Shown here: one piece after another, positions 1 to 6,485 of the stretch
How the letters are laid out: every line of letters starts with the position of its first letter
Numbering within the stretch: position 1 is the first letter of the stretch
DNA from: an uncultured Oscillospiraceae bacterium
GTDB lineage: Bacteria; Bacillota; Clostridia; Oscillospirales; Acutalibacteraceae
Direction of reading: 5' to 3'
DNA: 10,884 nucleotides
NCBI GenBank assembly: GCA_905203795.1
Contig: CAJKXG010000022.1
Coordinates: 1-10,884 of the forward strand
Translations under genes and position numbers: made by a program
The notes under the pieces: model-generated
The model's input: only the letters and a program-made list of their open reading frames with translations
What the model was told of the DNA's origin: nothing
Databases searched by the model: none

Positions 1-1
1 T

Positions 2-2104
2 AATTGTCCAGTAATTTGCAGCTTTAAATCATTCAAAGAAGAATACTATGAAAAAGAATATAATAACGCCAATGATTACCTTAATGATTTATACAGATTT
101 GTAAATTCGGCCTGTTCCACTGAAGAAGAATGCACGGATGTTTCTATTGGCGGGCTTCAACGTGTTGATGTAAACAAATCCTATAACGTTACAGAAACAT
201 ACGATTATCAATATGGCTTAAATTATAGCAACGATATTTTGCAGGCTTATGAAAACGTAGTTATTTATATGGAAGATAGTGGTCTTTCAGTAGAATTAAC
301 TATTGAAGATTTTTCGGATGCTTTTAAGACTTCTGAGTTTAATGATGCCGTAAAATACGCAGATTTTCTCAAGAAAAGCCTCTCTGTATCAAAAAATGAA
401 AAAATTGTTTCCAAAGATTTAAACTCTTTACAAATTTTAAGCTCTTCCGACTCCAGTGGTGATACAGAATATTATTATAATATCGGAACAACATTAAACG
501 TTCAGCCTAATTATAACAAATATGCTATATGTTCAGAGGTTCAAAAAGGTGATATCATATTAGATTTGAGAGGAAGTGGAGAGGTATTCGGACACGCTGC
601 CATAGTGGAAGGACATGTTTATAGTAGTACGTATGGTTATTATGTCAGGTTAGTAGAGTCAATCGACCAAGGCGTCTGTCGCGGTCTTTTAGATGCTACT
701 AGAGTAGACGAAAGAAAATCATATGTTTATCGAGTAACAAATGCTACAAATCAGCAAAAAAGAGATGCTGTTGATTTTTGCATAGGACAGATTGGGAAAT
801 ATTGGATGATAAACATTACACATGATTATAGCCCTTCTGGAAATTTTTGGATGTGCTCACAATTGGTGTGGGCTGGATACAAAAATCAAGGAATTGACAT
901 TGAATGTAATGGTGGTCCTGGTGGTGAACCGGGTGTTACACCGATGGATATTACAATTAACAGTACGGCAGTTACACAAATCGACATTCGCACTGCTACT
1001 CAAGTTCTTTCAGGTGATTTTAATAGCGATGGAAAAACTGATATTCTCACCATAGAAAGCATGTGGGATTCTAATACTATGGAGAGTGCCGCGATCCATT
1101 TTATTGTTCGAACTTCAGAGGGTTCTAAATTTAGTAGTGCAATTTCCGGATATGGAACTACAAATTTAGATGTTAGCCGTACTGGCAAGCGCTATGCGGT
1201 AGGCGACTTTAACGGTGATGGATATGATGATGTTGTACTTTTGTATGATAGCGATGGCACTGGAAAGTTCCAATTTCTTGTTTTTATAAACCAAAGGAAC
1301 TTGACATTTGTTCGATACAATTGGGGCAGTTGGAGCGCTTCAGTTAATTCCATTGGTGATCGCTTTATAGCAGGAAATTTTAGAGGAGCAACTAAAACAA
1401 TTAATGGTGTAACTAATCCAGTGGACGACCTTGCTATTATGTATCAATATGCTGATGGAAGAACTATGATTTTTGTATGGCCTTCTAACGGATCTAATGG
1501 TTTTAATGCCAATCAAGTTTGGTATAGTTGGCCAGCTAATGCCTACAATGCTACCAGCGAAGTCCGTTCTCGATTTGTGTCGGGAGACTTTAATGGCGAT
1601 GGCAAGGCGGATGTTGCGGCATTATACAAGTATGGTAGTGGACGAACAAATTGGTTTGTCCAGATTTCTTCTGGCAACGCATTTAATGGAAGTGCAAATT
1701 GGCGCCAATGGCCAGCAGGCAGTTATGATGCTGATAGTGTAACTGGACGTATTGCAGTTGGGAAGATAAACAATGATGGTCGGGATGATATCGCTGTGAT
1801 GTATGAATATGCTAATTATGCTGCAAAAGTACTTGTTTATACACCAAATAGTAATAAAGATGGTTTTAACGATCGCATTCTACAAGAATGGCCAACAGAT
1901 AGCTACGTTGCTCGTGCTGTTACCGATCGTTTTGTAGCAGGTCGTTTTCGCGGAGAAAACCATGGAGAAACAGTAGCTCGTTACAAGTATACTACTAATA
2001 CAAAAATATGGGCATATTATACCCAACAGGATAATAGTCATTCCACTGGCATTAAAGCCGAACTAAATAACCACGGGAACTATGTGCATCATCAGTGGGG
2101 TTAA
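2..2104 (+). CDS. Permuted papain-like (YiiX/NlpC-P60 superfamily) domain plus FG-GAP/VCBS repeat protein, 5' partial
   Basis: The reading frame is open from base 2 without a stop or a convincing start, so the gene begins upstream; the TTG at 239 has no reason to be the start. About 700 residues are visible. The middle holds a permuted papain-like fold: a KGDIIL strand, the catalytic-type His in GHAAIV (codon 593-595), then a Cys in WMCSQLVW (codon 854-856). The order His before Cys is that of the YiiX/YebB (C92) group, not of classical NlpC/P60. After about base 950 come six FG-GAP/VCBS-like repeats with Ca-binding DxNxDGxxD loops. Such propellers are typical of exported proteins, so I infer a secreted or surface cell-wall or amide hydrolase; the signal peptide would lie outside the window. 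Substrate unknown. The gene is far more AT-rich than its neighbours. A terminator follows at 2196. Confidence 0.8.
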   Translation, partial: NCPVICSFKSFKEEYYEKEYNNANDYLNDLYRFVNSACSTEEECTDVSIGGLQRVDVNKSYNVTETYDYQYGLNYSNDILQAYENVVIYMEDSGLSVELTIEDFSDAFKTSEFNDAVKYADFLKKSLSVSKNEKIVSKDLNSLQILSSSDSSGDTEYYYNIGTTLNVQPNYNKYAICSEVQKGDIILDLRGSGEVFGHAAIVEGHVYSSTYGYYVRLVESIDQGVCRGLLDATRVDERKSYVYRVTNATNQQKRDAVDFCIGQIGKYWMINITHDYSPSGNFWMCSQLVWAGYKNQGIDIECNGGPGGEPGVTPMDITINSTAVTQIDIRTATQVLSGDFNSDGKTDILTIESMWDSNTMESAAIHFIVRTSEGSKFSSAISGYGTTNLDVSRTGKRYAVGDFNGDGYDDVVLLYDSDGTGKFQFLVFINQRNLTFVRYNWGSWSASVNSIGDRFIAGNFRGATKTINGVTNPVDDLAIMYQYADGRTMIFVWPSNGSNGFNANQVWYSWPANAYNATSEVRSRFVSGDFNGDGKADVAALYKYGSGRTNWFVQISSGNAFNGSANWRQWPAGSYDADSVTGRIAVGKINNDGRDDIAVMYEYANYAAKVLVYTPNSNKDGFNDRILQEWPTDSYVARAVTDRFVAGRFRGENHGETVARYKYTTNTKIWAYYTQQDNSHSTGIKAELNNHGNYVHHQWG
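1013..1975 (+). repeat. Six tandem FG-GAP/VCBS-like protein repeats
   Basis: Repeat loops begin at codons 1013 (GDFNSDGKTD), 1202 (GDFNGDGYDD), 1373 (GNFRGA, acidic loop displaced by an insertion), 1583 (GDFNGDGKAD), 1760 (GKINNDGRDD) and 1940 (GRFRGE, degenerate). The period is 57 to 70 residues. Repeats 3 to 6 also share a preceding W-P-x-x-S/A-Y-type segment and a following aromatic strand such as ALYKY or VMYEY. Loops 1, 2 and 4 keep the full DxNxDGxxD calcium pattern and loop 5 keeps most of it; 3 and 6 have lost it. The likely fold is a beta-propeller or an open propeller-like array. Confidence 0.75.
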
Positions 2105-2195
2105 ATACATCCGGATCTTACATTAGCGCATGTGTGTGCTCACTATCACAAAGTGGCAAATGGGTACTGGCATTCTGATGAGACAACCCTTACGG

Positions 2196-2233
2196 CATCG
2201 CCTTTGTCGATAAACGGCAAAGGCGATGTTTTT
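2196..2233 (+). terminator. Rho-independent terminator after the propeller-repeat gene
   Basis: A 14-bp stem (2196-2209 with 2215-2228, one G-T wobble), ATAAA loop and a run of five T at 2229-2233. The rest of the 2105-2288 gap shows no further gene and no convincing promoter for the M23 gene. Confidence 0.85.
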
Positions 2234-2288
2234 GCTGTGTATGGCATGAAAATTCCCGCTGCGGCATACAAATAGGCGGGGTGATGAT

Positions 2289-3317
2289 ATGCACATGGTG
2301 GTACGGCTGCGGTGGGTGTGGCTGGCAATGGCGGCGGGGATGCTGCTGGCGGCAACGGTCGGCGGTGTGTTGCTGCGCGGGCAGGGACAAACGGTCGAGC
2401 AGCCCGCCGAGGACAAGGCCGAGTACATTAAATGGGTGGATTTCAACGTGTCGTATGAAGCGCTTGACCGCGCGCTTTCGTTGGACATCGCGGCGAACAA
2501 GGCGGGTACGCCGATCAGTTGGATCGATCTGCTCGCCTATGCGGCGGCGAAAAACGGCAACAATTTCAAAGGGTTTCGCTTAGGTCTACTGGACGAGACG
2601 GCGGCAAAGCTGCAAAACGGCACACCGATCGAGGAATTGACCGAAAACATGAAATATTTCAGCTATTATAAAGAGGCATTTACGGCGGTGCTGGGCGGCA
2701 TGGTCGGCGATTTTGCGGTGGAGGTGCCGCTGGAGGGCGGGAGCACCGAATGGCAGCAACGATACGGACTGCGTGCGTTTTCGCCGATCGCGAAGAATTA
2801 CCCGTATGTGGATTTCGACGATTTCGGCGCGTCGCGGAGTTATGGATTCCGACGGAAGCATCTGGGACACGATTTGATGGGGCAGGTGGGCACACCGGTG
2901 ATCGCTGTGGAGGGCGGCACGGTGGAAGCGCTTGGCTGGAATCAGTACGGCGGCTGGCGCATCGGCATCCGCAGCCACGACAAAAAGCGGTACTATTACT
3001 ACGCGCATCTGCGCCGCAATTATCCGTATGCGCTGGGACTGGAGGTCGGTTCGGAGGTGCAGGCGGGAGACGTGATCGGCTATCTCGGGCGCACGGGTTA
3101 CAGTGCCACCGAAAACGTCAACAACATCGACGATCCGCACCTGCATTTCGGCATGCAGCTGATCTTCGACGAGTCGCAGAAGGAGGGTAATAACGAGATT
3201 TGGATTGATGTATACCCCATCGTGCGCCTGCTCAGCCGCCATCGCAGCGAGGTGGTCAAGGATCTCGCGACAAAGAACTACAGTCGGGTGTACGGATTCA
3301 AAGAGCATTTGCCGTGA
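2289..3317 (+). CDS. Membrane-anchored M23 (LytM-type) metallopeptidase
   Basis: 342 residues. A short basic N-terminus is followed by a hydrophobic segment (about residues 9-30), giving an uncleaved anchor or a signal peptide, with the rest outside the membrane. Residues 45-150 are a helical region I do not recognise. Residues 165-310 are the zinc peptidase domain: HxGxD-like metal ligands H191 and D195 (KHLGHDL), H240 in YAHL, and the HxH motif H284/H286 in PHLHF. All expected catalytic residues are present, so it should be an active endopeptidase that cuts peptidoglycan cross-bridges or stem peptides. The start at 2289 is supported by AGGCGGGG about 7 bases upstream. The gene stands alone between two terminators. 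The precise role (growth, division or sporulation) cannot be told from sequence. Confidence 0.9.
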   Translation: MHMVVRLRWVWLAMAAGMLLAATVGGVLLRGQGQTVEQPAEDKAEYIKWVDFNVSYEALDRALSLDIAANKAGTPISWIDLLAYAAAKNGNNFKGFRLGLLDETAAKLQNGTPIEELTENMKYFSYYKEAFTAVLGGMVGDFAVEVPLEGGSTEWQQRYGLRAFSPIAKNYPYVDFDDFGASRSYGFRRKHLGHDLMGQVGTPVIAVEGGTVEALGWNQYGGWRIGIRSHDKKRYYYYAHLRRNYPYALGLEVGSEVQAGDVIGYLGRTGYSATENVNNIDDPHLHFGMQLIFDESQKEGNNEIWIDVYPIVRLLSRHRSEVVKDLATKNYSRVYGFKEHLP

Positions 3318-3328
3318 CCGCGTAAACG

Positions 3329-3356
3329 AGCCGCAAGGGAAACCTTGCGGCTTTTG
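3329..3356 (+). terminator. Rho-independent terminator after the M23 gene
   Basis: A perfect 10-bp stem, AGCCGCAAGG with CCTTGCGGCT (3329-3338 and 3343-3352), GAAA tetraloop, then a short T run. It lies 12 bases after the M23 stop codon. Confidence 0.85.
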
Positions 3357-3373
3357 CTGTTGTTTGCTATAAT
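3345..3373 (+). promoter_or_regulatory. Extended -10 promoter for the hydrolase-GNAT gene
   Basis: A perfect TATAAT at 3368-3373 is preceded by TGC (3365-3367), an extended -10. At 17 bp spacing the -35 would be TTGCGG (3345-3350), only 3 of 6 matches, and it lies inside the right arm of the preceding terminator. The predicted start of transcription is near 3380, followed by the GGAGGAGGA ribosome site (3384-3392) and ATG at 3398, giving a leader of about 18 bases. Confidence 0.65.
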
Positions 3374-3397
3374 AACAAGCGGTGGAGGAGGAAGAGT

Positions 3398-4588
3398 ATG
3401 GAATTGAAAGAACAGGAATCTGTATCGGGATGCCAATGTGTGTTCCAATCCTTTCACATACACGATGTTCCGGCCGTGCTTTACGGAGAAAACGCGGACA
3501 GCGTTTGTCTGTACATTCACGGCAAAGGCGGAAACAAGGAAGAAGCCGCAAGCGCGGCCGCAATCCTCTGTCCGCACGGGTTTCAGGTGCTTGGCATTGA
3601 CCTGCCCAGGCACGGCGCGCGCAGGGAATGTGCGAAAGCATTCGTCCCGTGGGAGATGATTCCCGAAATGCAGGATGTGCTGACGTATGCAAAACAGCGG
3701 TGGCAGCGCGTGTCGCTCTATGCCGTCAGCATCGGCGCCTATGTTTCTCTGCTGGCGTTTTCGGACGAGCAGTTTGAACACTGCTTATTTTTATCGCCTG
3801 TTTTGGATATGGTCGCGCTGATCGACAAGATGATGCGGTGGGCGGCGGTCAGCACGGAACAACTGCAAGCGGAAAAGGAAATTCCCACGGACTTCGGAGA
3901 AACGCTGTCGTGGGACTATTACACATATGCCAAACAGCACCCGATCCGCACATGGAACAGCCCGACCGCCATCCTTTATGCCGGACAGGATCATCTGACC
4001 GACCGCGCGACGGTGACGGAGTTTGCGGCTCGTTTCGATTGCTTATTGCAAATATACGAGGACGGCGAGCATTGGTTTCACACTGCCGAACAGCTTGCCG
4101 TGTCGCGGGCTTGGATGCGGAAACAAATGGTGGGCAATGACCGCAAAAACCTCAGAATCACCTGTGCGACACGGGCGGATATTCCCGAATGGCTCACGGT
4201 GGTCAACACGGTCGCCGCGGATTTTCCGGGACTTGACATGGCGGATTACGCCAAAACGCTTCAAAAGAATATCGACCGCCGAACGGCGCTTTGTGCGAAA
4301 GTTGACGGCAAAATGGCAGGGATTCTGCTGTTTTCTCCGAATCATCGCACGCTTTCGTGTATGGCGGTACATCCGCTATACCGCCGTCGCGGCATTGCCT
4401 CGGCGCTGATTGCCGATATGCTGCGTCGGATGCCGGACGGCGACGTCAACGTCACCACCTTTCGGGAAAATGATCCGAAGGGCGTCGCGCCGCGGGCGCC
4501 ATATCAAAAGTGCGGGTTTGTGCCGGATGCCTGTTTGACAGAGTTCGGTTATCCCGTGCAGCGGTTTGTGCTGCATCGCCGTCAATGA
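3398..4588 (+). CDS. Alpha/beta hydrolase fused to GNAT acetyltransferase
   Basis: 396 residues in one unbroken frame with a strong ribosome site. Residues about 20-245 are an alpha/beta hydrolase: oxyanion HG at 41-42 (YIHGKGG), nucleophile S111 in AVSIGA (the elbow is A-x-S-x-G, not G-x-S-x-G), acid D198 in AGQDHL, and H225 in GEHWFH. A helical insert near 138-180 forms a lid. Residues about 250-396 are a GNAT domain with the acetyl-CoA loop RRRGIA (329-334) after the MAVHPLY strand, and a C-terminal YQKCGF motif typical of the fold. The pairing suggests an enzyme that removes an acyl group or cleaves an ester or amide and also acetylates a small molecule, but the substrate is unknown. Nearby drug-sensing regulators make a detoxification role possible, as inference only. 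No signal peptide, so cytoplasmic. Confidence 0.85.
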   Translation: MELKEQESVSGCQCVFQSFHIHDVPAVLYGENADSVCLYIHGKGGNKEEAASAAAILCPHGFQVLGIDLPRHGARRECAKAFVPWEMIPEMQDVLTYAKQRWQRVSLYAVSIGAYVSLLAFSDEQFEHCLFLSPVLDMVALIDKMMRWAAVSTEQLQAEKEIPTDFGETLSWDYYTYAKQHPIRTWNSPTAILYAGQDHLTDRATVTEFAARFDCLLQIYEDGEHWFHTAEQLAVSRAWMRKQMVGNDRKNLRITCATRADIPEWLTVVNTVAADFPGLDMADYAKTLQKNIDRRTALCAKVDGKMAGILLFSPNHRTLSCMAVHPLYRRRGIASALIADMLRRMPDGDVNVTTFRENDPKGVAPRAPYQKCGFVPDACLTEFGYPVQRFVLHRRQ

Positions 4589-4595
4589 AACGGTG

Positions 4596-4622
4596 TTGAC
4601 ATCGCTTCGCACAAAATATCAA
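4596..4622 (+). promoter_or_regulatory. Weak candidate promoter for the AraC-GyrI gene
   Basis: A perfect TTGACA at 4596-4601 lies 8 bases after the preceding stop, with TATCAA (4617-4622) at a short 15-bp spacing. A second -10-like TATCAT sits at 4644-4649 without a matching -35. No terminator separates this gene from the hydrolase-GNAT gene, so read-through is also possible. Confidence 0.3.
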
Positions 4623-4675
4623 GAAACCGAATCTCACCTCTGCTATCATACCGTCATACGGAAGGGAGAGAGCTT

Positions 4676-5554
4676 ATGGACTGGATTACCGGCATACAGC
4701 GCGCGATCGACTATACCGAAGCGCATCTGACAGACGAGATCGATTATGAAGCCGCGGCGAGGGAGGCCGCCGCGTCGTCGTTTCATTTTCAGCGGATGTT
4801 CAGCATGCTGGTCGGGTACACGCTAGGCGAGTATATCCGTATGCGCCGCTTGTCGCTGGCCGCCGATGAACTGCGTCGGACGGACGATAAGATCATCGAC
4901 ATTGCGCTCCGCTACGGCTATGACACGCCGGAAAGCTTTTCCCGCGCGTTTGCCCGCTTTCACGGCATCACGCCCACGGAAGCGCGCCGCGGCGGTAATA
5001 TCAAATCCTTTTCCCGCCTTTCCGTAAAACTGATTTTAGACGGAGGAAATCTCATGGATTACAGAATGGAAAAACGAGACGCGATGAAGATCATCTGCCG
5101 CAAAAAGCAGGTGAACAAGCCGCAAGGCGACACCGCCACCGCCGACATTTCGGCGTTTTGGGGAGAATGCAGTGCGGACGGCACCATAGAAAAACTCTGC
5201 CGATACGCACGCTTCGACAACCTCCACGGCATACTCGGCATCTGCTTTTCCGGCGAGATGGCGGATTCCGGTTTCCCCTACGGCATCGGCGCAGAATATA
5301 ACGGCAAGCCGGTGACGGATGACGAGTTTGATATTGTGGAGATCCCTGCGTACACCTATGCGGTGTTCCCGTGCAAAGGCAAGATGCCCGATGCGTTCAA
5401 GGACACCTATCAGAAAATCTGTACCGAGTTCTTTCCGCAGAGCAGCACCTACGAATACGGCTGCGGCATCGAGCTTGAAGTCTATCCCTCGGCTGATGTG
5501 CAGGATCCCAACTACACCTGCGAAATTTGGATCGCCGTCAACGAGAAGAAGTGA
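4676..5554 (+). CDS. AraC-family regulator with C-terminal GyrI-like effector-binding domain
   Basis: 292 residues. Residues 5-105 are the double helix-turn-helix of AraC/XylS proteins: AAAREAAASSFHFQRMF for the first helix pair, and IIDIALRYGYDTPESFSRAF with HGITPTEARR for the second. Residues about 127-290 are a GyrI-like (AraC effector-binding, SOUL-type) domain, which binds hydrophobic or cationic small molecules in Rob and BmrR relatives. With the DNA-binding part at the N-terminus, the order is that of Rob. The main start has a GGAAGGGAG site 7 to 15 bases upstream. A second, stronger GGAGGAAA lies before in-frame M127, exactly at the domain boundary, so a 166-residue free sensor domain may also be made. 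The gene converges with a TipAS-type MerR gene. The likely role is sensing a drug or metabolite and switching on efflux or detoxification genes; the target is not visible. Confidence 0.9.
   Translation: MDWITGIQRAIDYTEAHLTDEIDYEAAAREAAASSFHFQRMFSMLVGYTLGEYIRMRRLSLAADELRRTDDKIIDIALRYGYDTPESFSRAFARFHGITPTEARRGGNIKSFSRLSVKLILDGGNLMDYRMEKRDAMKIICRKKQVNKPQGDTATADISAFWGECSADGTIEKLCRYARFDNLHGILGICFSGEMADSGFPYGIGAEYNGKPVTDDEFDIVEIPAYTYAVFPCKGKMPDAFKDTYQKICTEFFPQSSTYEYGCGIELEVYPSADVQDPNYTCEIWIAVNEKK
5042..5056 (+). promoter_or_regulatory. Internal ribosome binding site and in-frame ATG (free GyrI-like domain)
   Basis: GGAGG at 5042-5046 lies 7 bases before the ATG at 5054-5056, which is in frame with the AraC gene (codon 127). 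Starting here would give 166 residues covering only the GyrI-like domain. The site is a better Shine-Dalgarno than that of the annotated start. The same bases encode GGN in the linker, so coincidence cannot be excluded. Confidence 0.5.
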
Positions 5555-5576
5555 AGCTGCCATCGTTGTATAGGTA

Positions 5577-5624
5577 AAAACGATCGGCTGACGGAACGTG
5601 GGATGTTCCGTCAGCCGGTCGTTT
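5577..5624. terminator. Bidirectional terminator between convergent regulators
   Basis: A stem of about 20 bp (5578-5597 with 5605-5624, one T-G wobble), 7-base loop at 5598-5604. An A run on the left and TTT on the right provide U tracts in both directions. The right foot of the stem overlaps the stop codon of the minus-strand MerR gene (5623-5625). Confidence 0.85.
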
Positions 5625-6351
5625 ATTTGCGGCAGTATATGTCGATTGCTTCACGTGCAAATGCCGCTGTGCCCTCGCCGCCGCGCGCGTCGATATTGGC
5701 TTTAAAGCGCTCGTCGTCCGTATACATCTGTCCGAGACTTTGCAGAATCTGCGGGGTGCAGGTATAATAGTTCTCGGTGATGCATCGGCGCAAGGCGTCA
5801 ACCAAGCGCTGGGCTTCTTCGGAATCGGGCGGGAGATGCCTGACCTTGCCCAGTTCGGCGAATACCTGCATCAGTTGCTCGGCCGATGCTTGTTGCTCGG
5901 CGTCGGTCTGCCGTGCGGCTTTCTGCCCGTACTCCCGATAAGCGTCCGTTTGACCCCAGCGGGCTTTCGCCTCTGCTTTGTACTGCTCGATTTCGGTCTT
6001 ATCAAATGCGGAAAAATCCATACAGTTCCCTCCTGTCGCTAACATGTCACGGGCGAAGGAAATCAGTTCTCCGAGATGCTTGCGCTGAAGTTCCAGCAAA
6101 CCGATCTGTTGTCTCAGCGCCTGTTTTCGGTCGAAGTCCGGACTTTCGAGAATGGTTTTGATCTCCTTAAGCGGGAATTGCAGTTCGCGAAAGAGCAAGA
6201 TCGTTTGCAGCCGCGCAAGGGCTGTATCGTCATACAGCCGATAGCCCGCGTCGGTGACTTTTGTCGGTTTCAACAGCCCGATCGCATCGTAATGGTGCAG
6301 TGTGCGCACACTGACGCCCGCACATTTGCTCACTTCTTTTACTGTTTTCAT
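5623..6351 (-). CDS. MerR-family regulator with TipAS drug-binding domain
   Basis: 242 residues. Residues 1-70 are a MerR winged helix (KEVSKCAGVSVRTLHHYD, then GLLKP and GYRLYDD). Residues 75-110 form the dimerisation coiled coil. Residues about 125-242 are a TipAS domain, recognised by RWGQTDAYREY near its start and by the C-terminal MYTDDERFKANID and FAREAIDIY. TipAL, Mta and SkgA relatives bind drugs through this domain and activate promoters with a long spacer. The start at 6351 has GGAGG 8 bases upstream. A second perfect GGAGG lies 7 bases before in-frame M111, just ahead of the TipAS domain, so a free 132-residue TipAS-like protein is predicted, as in Streptomyces tipA. Its own promoter has the MerR 19-bp spacer, so autoregulation is likely. 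No efflux gene is adjacent. Confidence 0.92.
   Translation of the reverse strand: MKTVKEVSKCAGVSVRTLHHYDAIGLLKPTKVTDAGYRLYDDTALARLQTILLFRELQFPLKEIKTILESPDFDRKQALRQQIGLLELQRKHLGELISFARDMLATGGNCMDFSAFDKTEIEQYKAEAKARWGQTDAYREYGQKAARQTDAEQQASAEQLMQVFAELGKVRHLPPDSEEAQRLVDALRRCITENYYTCTPQILQSLGQMYTDDERFKANIDARGGEGTAAFAREAIDIYCRK
6019..6034 (-). promoter_or_regulatory. Internal ribosome binding site and in-frame ATG (free TipAS-like domain)
   Basis: On the minus strand AGGAGGGAA (6034-6026) precedes an in-frame ATG (6021-6019, codon 111) with 7 bases between GGAGG and ATG. Starting here would give 132 residues holding only the TipAS-like domain; the known TipAS protein is about 144 residues and arises the same way. 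Confidence 0.6.
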
Positions 6352-6375
6352 GCGCGTTCCCTCCCGTGTGCCTAT

Positions 6376-6406
6376 AGTATAAACGATGACGTTACGGGAG
6401 AGTCAA
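6376..6406 (-). promoter_or_regulatory. MerR-type promoter with 19-bp spacer
   Basis: On the minus strand, TTGACT (6406-6401) and TATACT (6381-6376) are separated by 19 bases (6400-6382). The over-long spacer is the mark of promoters that MerR proteins activate by DNA distortion. Transcription would begin near 6369, about 18 bases before the merR start. The spacer contains a small CGTaACG dyad. The regulator probably binds here and controls itself. Confidence 0.75.
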
Positions 6407-6444
6407 GAGGTTTTTGAAAAATTATTCGATATTTTTCGGAAGGC

Positions 6445-6483
6445 AAAATAATGAGCGGATACCGCGAAGAGTATCCGCTCATT
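6445..6483 (-). terminator. Terminator of the fatty-acid operon
   Basis: A perfect 13-bp stem (6450-6462 with 6471-6483), 8-base loop, followed on the minus strand by ATTATTTT. It lies 2 bases after the acyl-CoA synthetase stop and separates it from the MerR promoter. Confidence 0.85.
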
Positions 6484-6485
6484 GT

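Noticed and set aside
239..241. TTG at 239 as the start of the propeller-repeat gene
   Set aside because: The same frame is open back to base 2 with sensible protein sequence and no Shine-Dalgarno lies before 239, so the gene is cut by the window edge.
2232..2272. A possible promoter (TTGCTG with TACAAA) before the M23 gene
   Set aside because: The spacing is far from 17 bp and the -10 would place the transcript start on top of the ribosome site.
2586..3692. A 368-codon minus-strand frame opposite the M23 gene
   Set aside because: It spans a terminator, a promoter and parts of two real genes, and its protein shows no domain.
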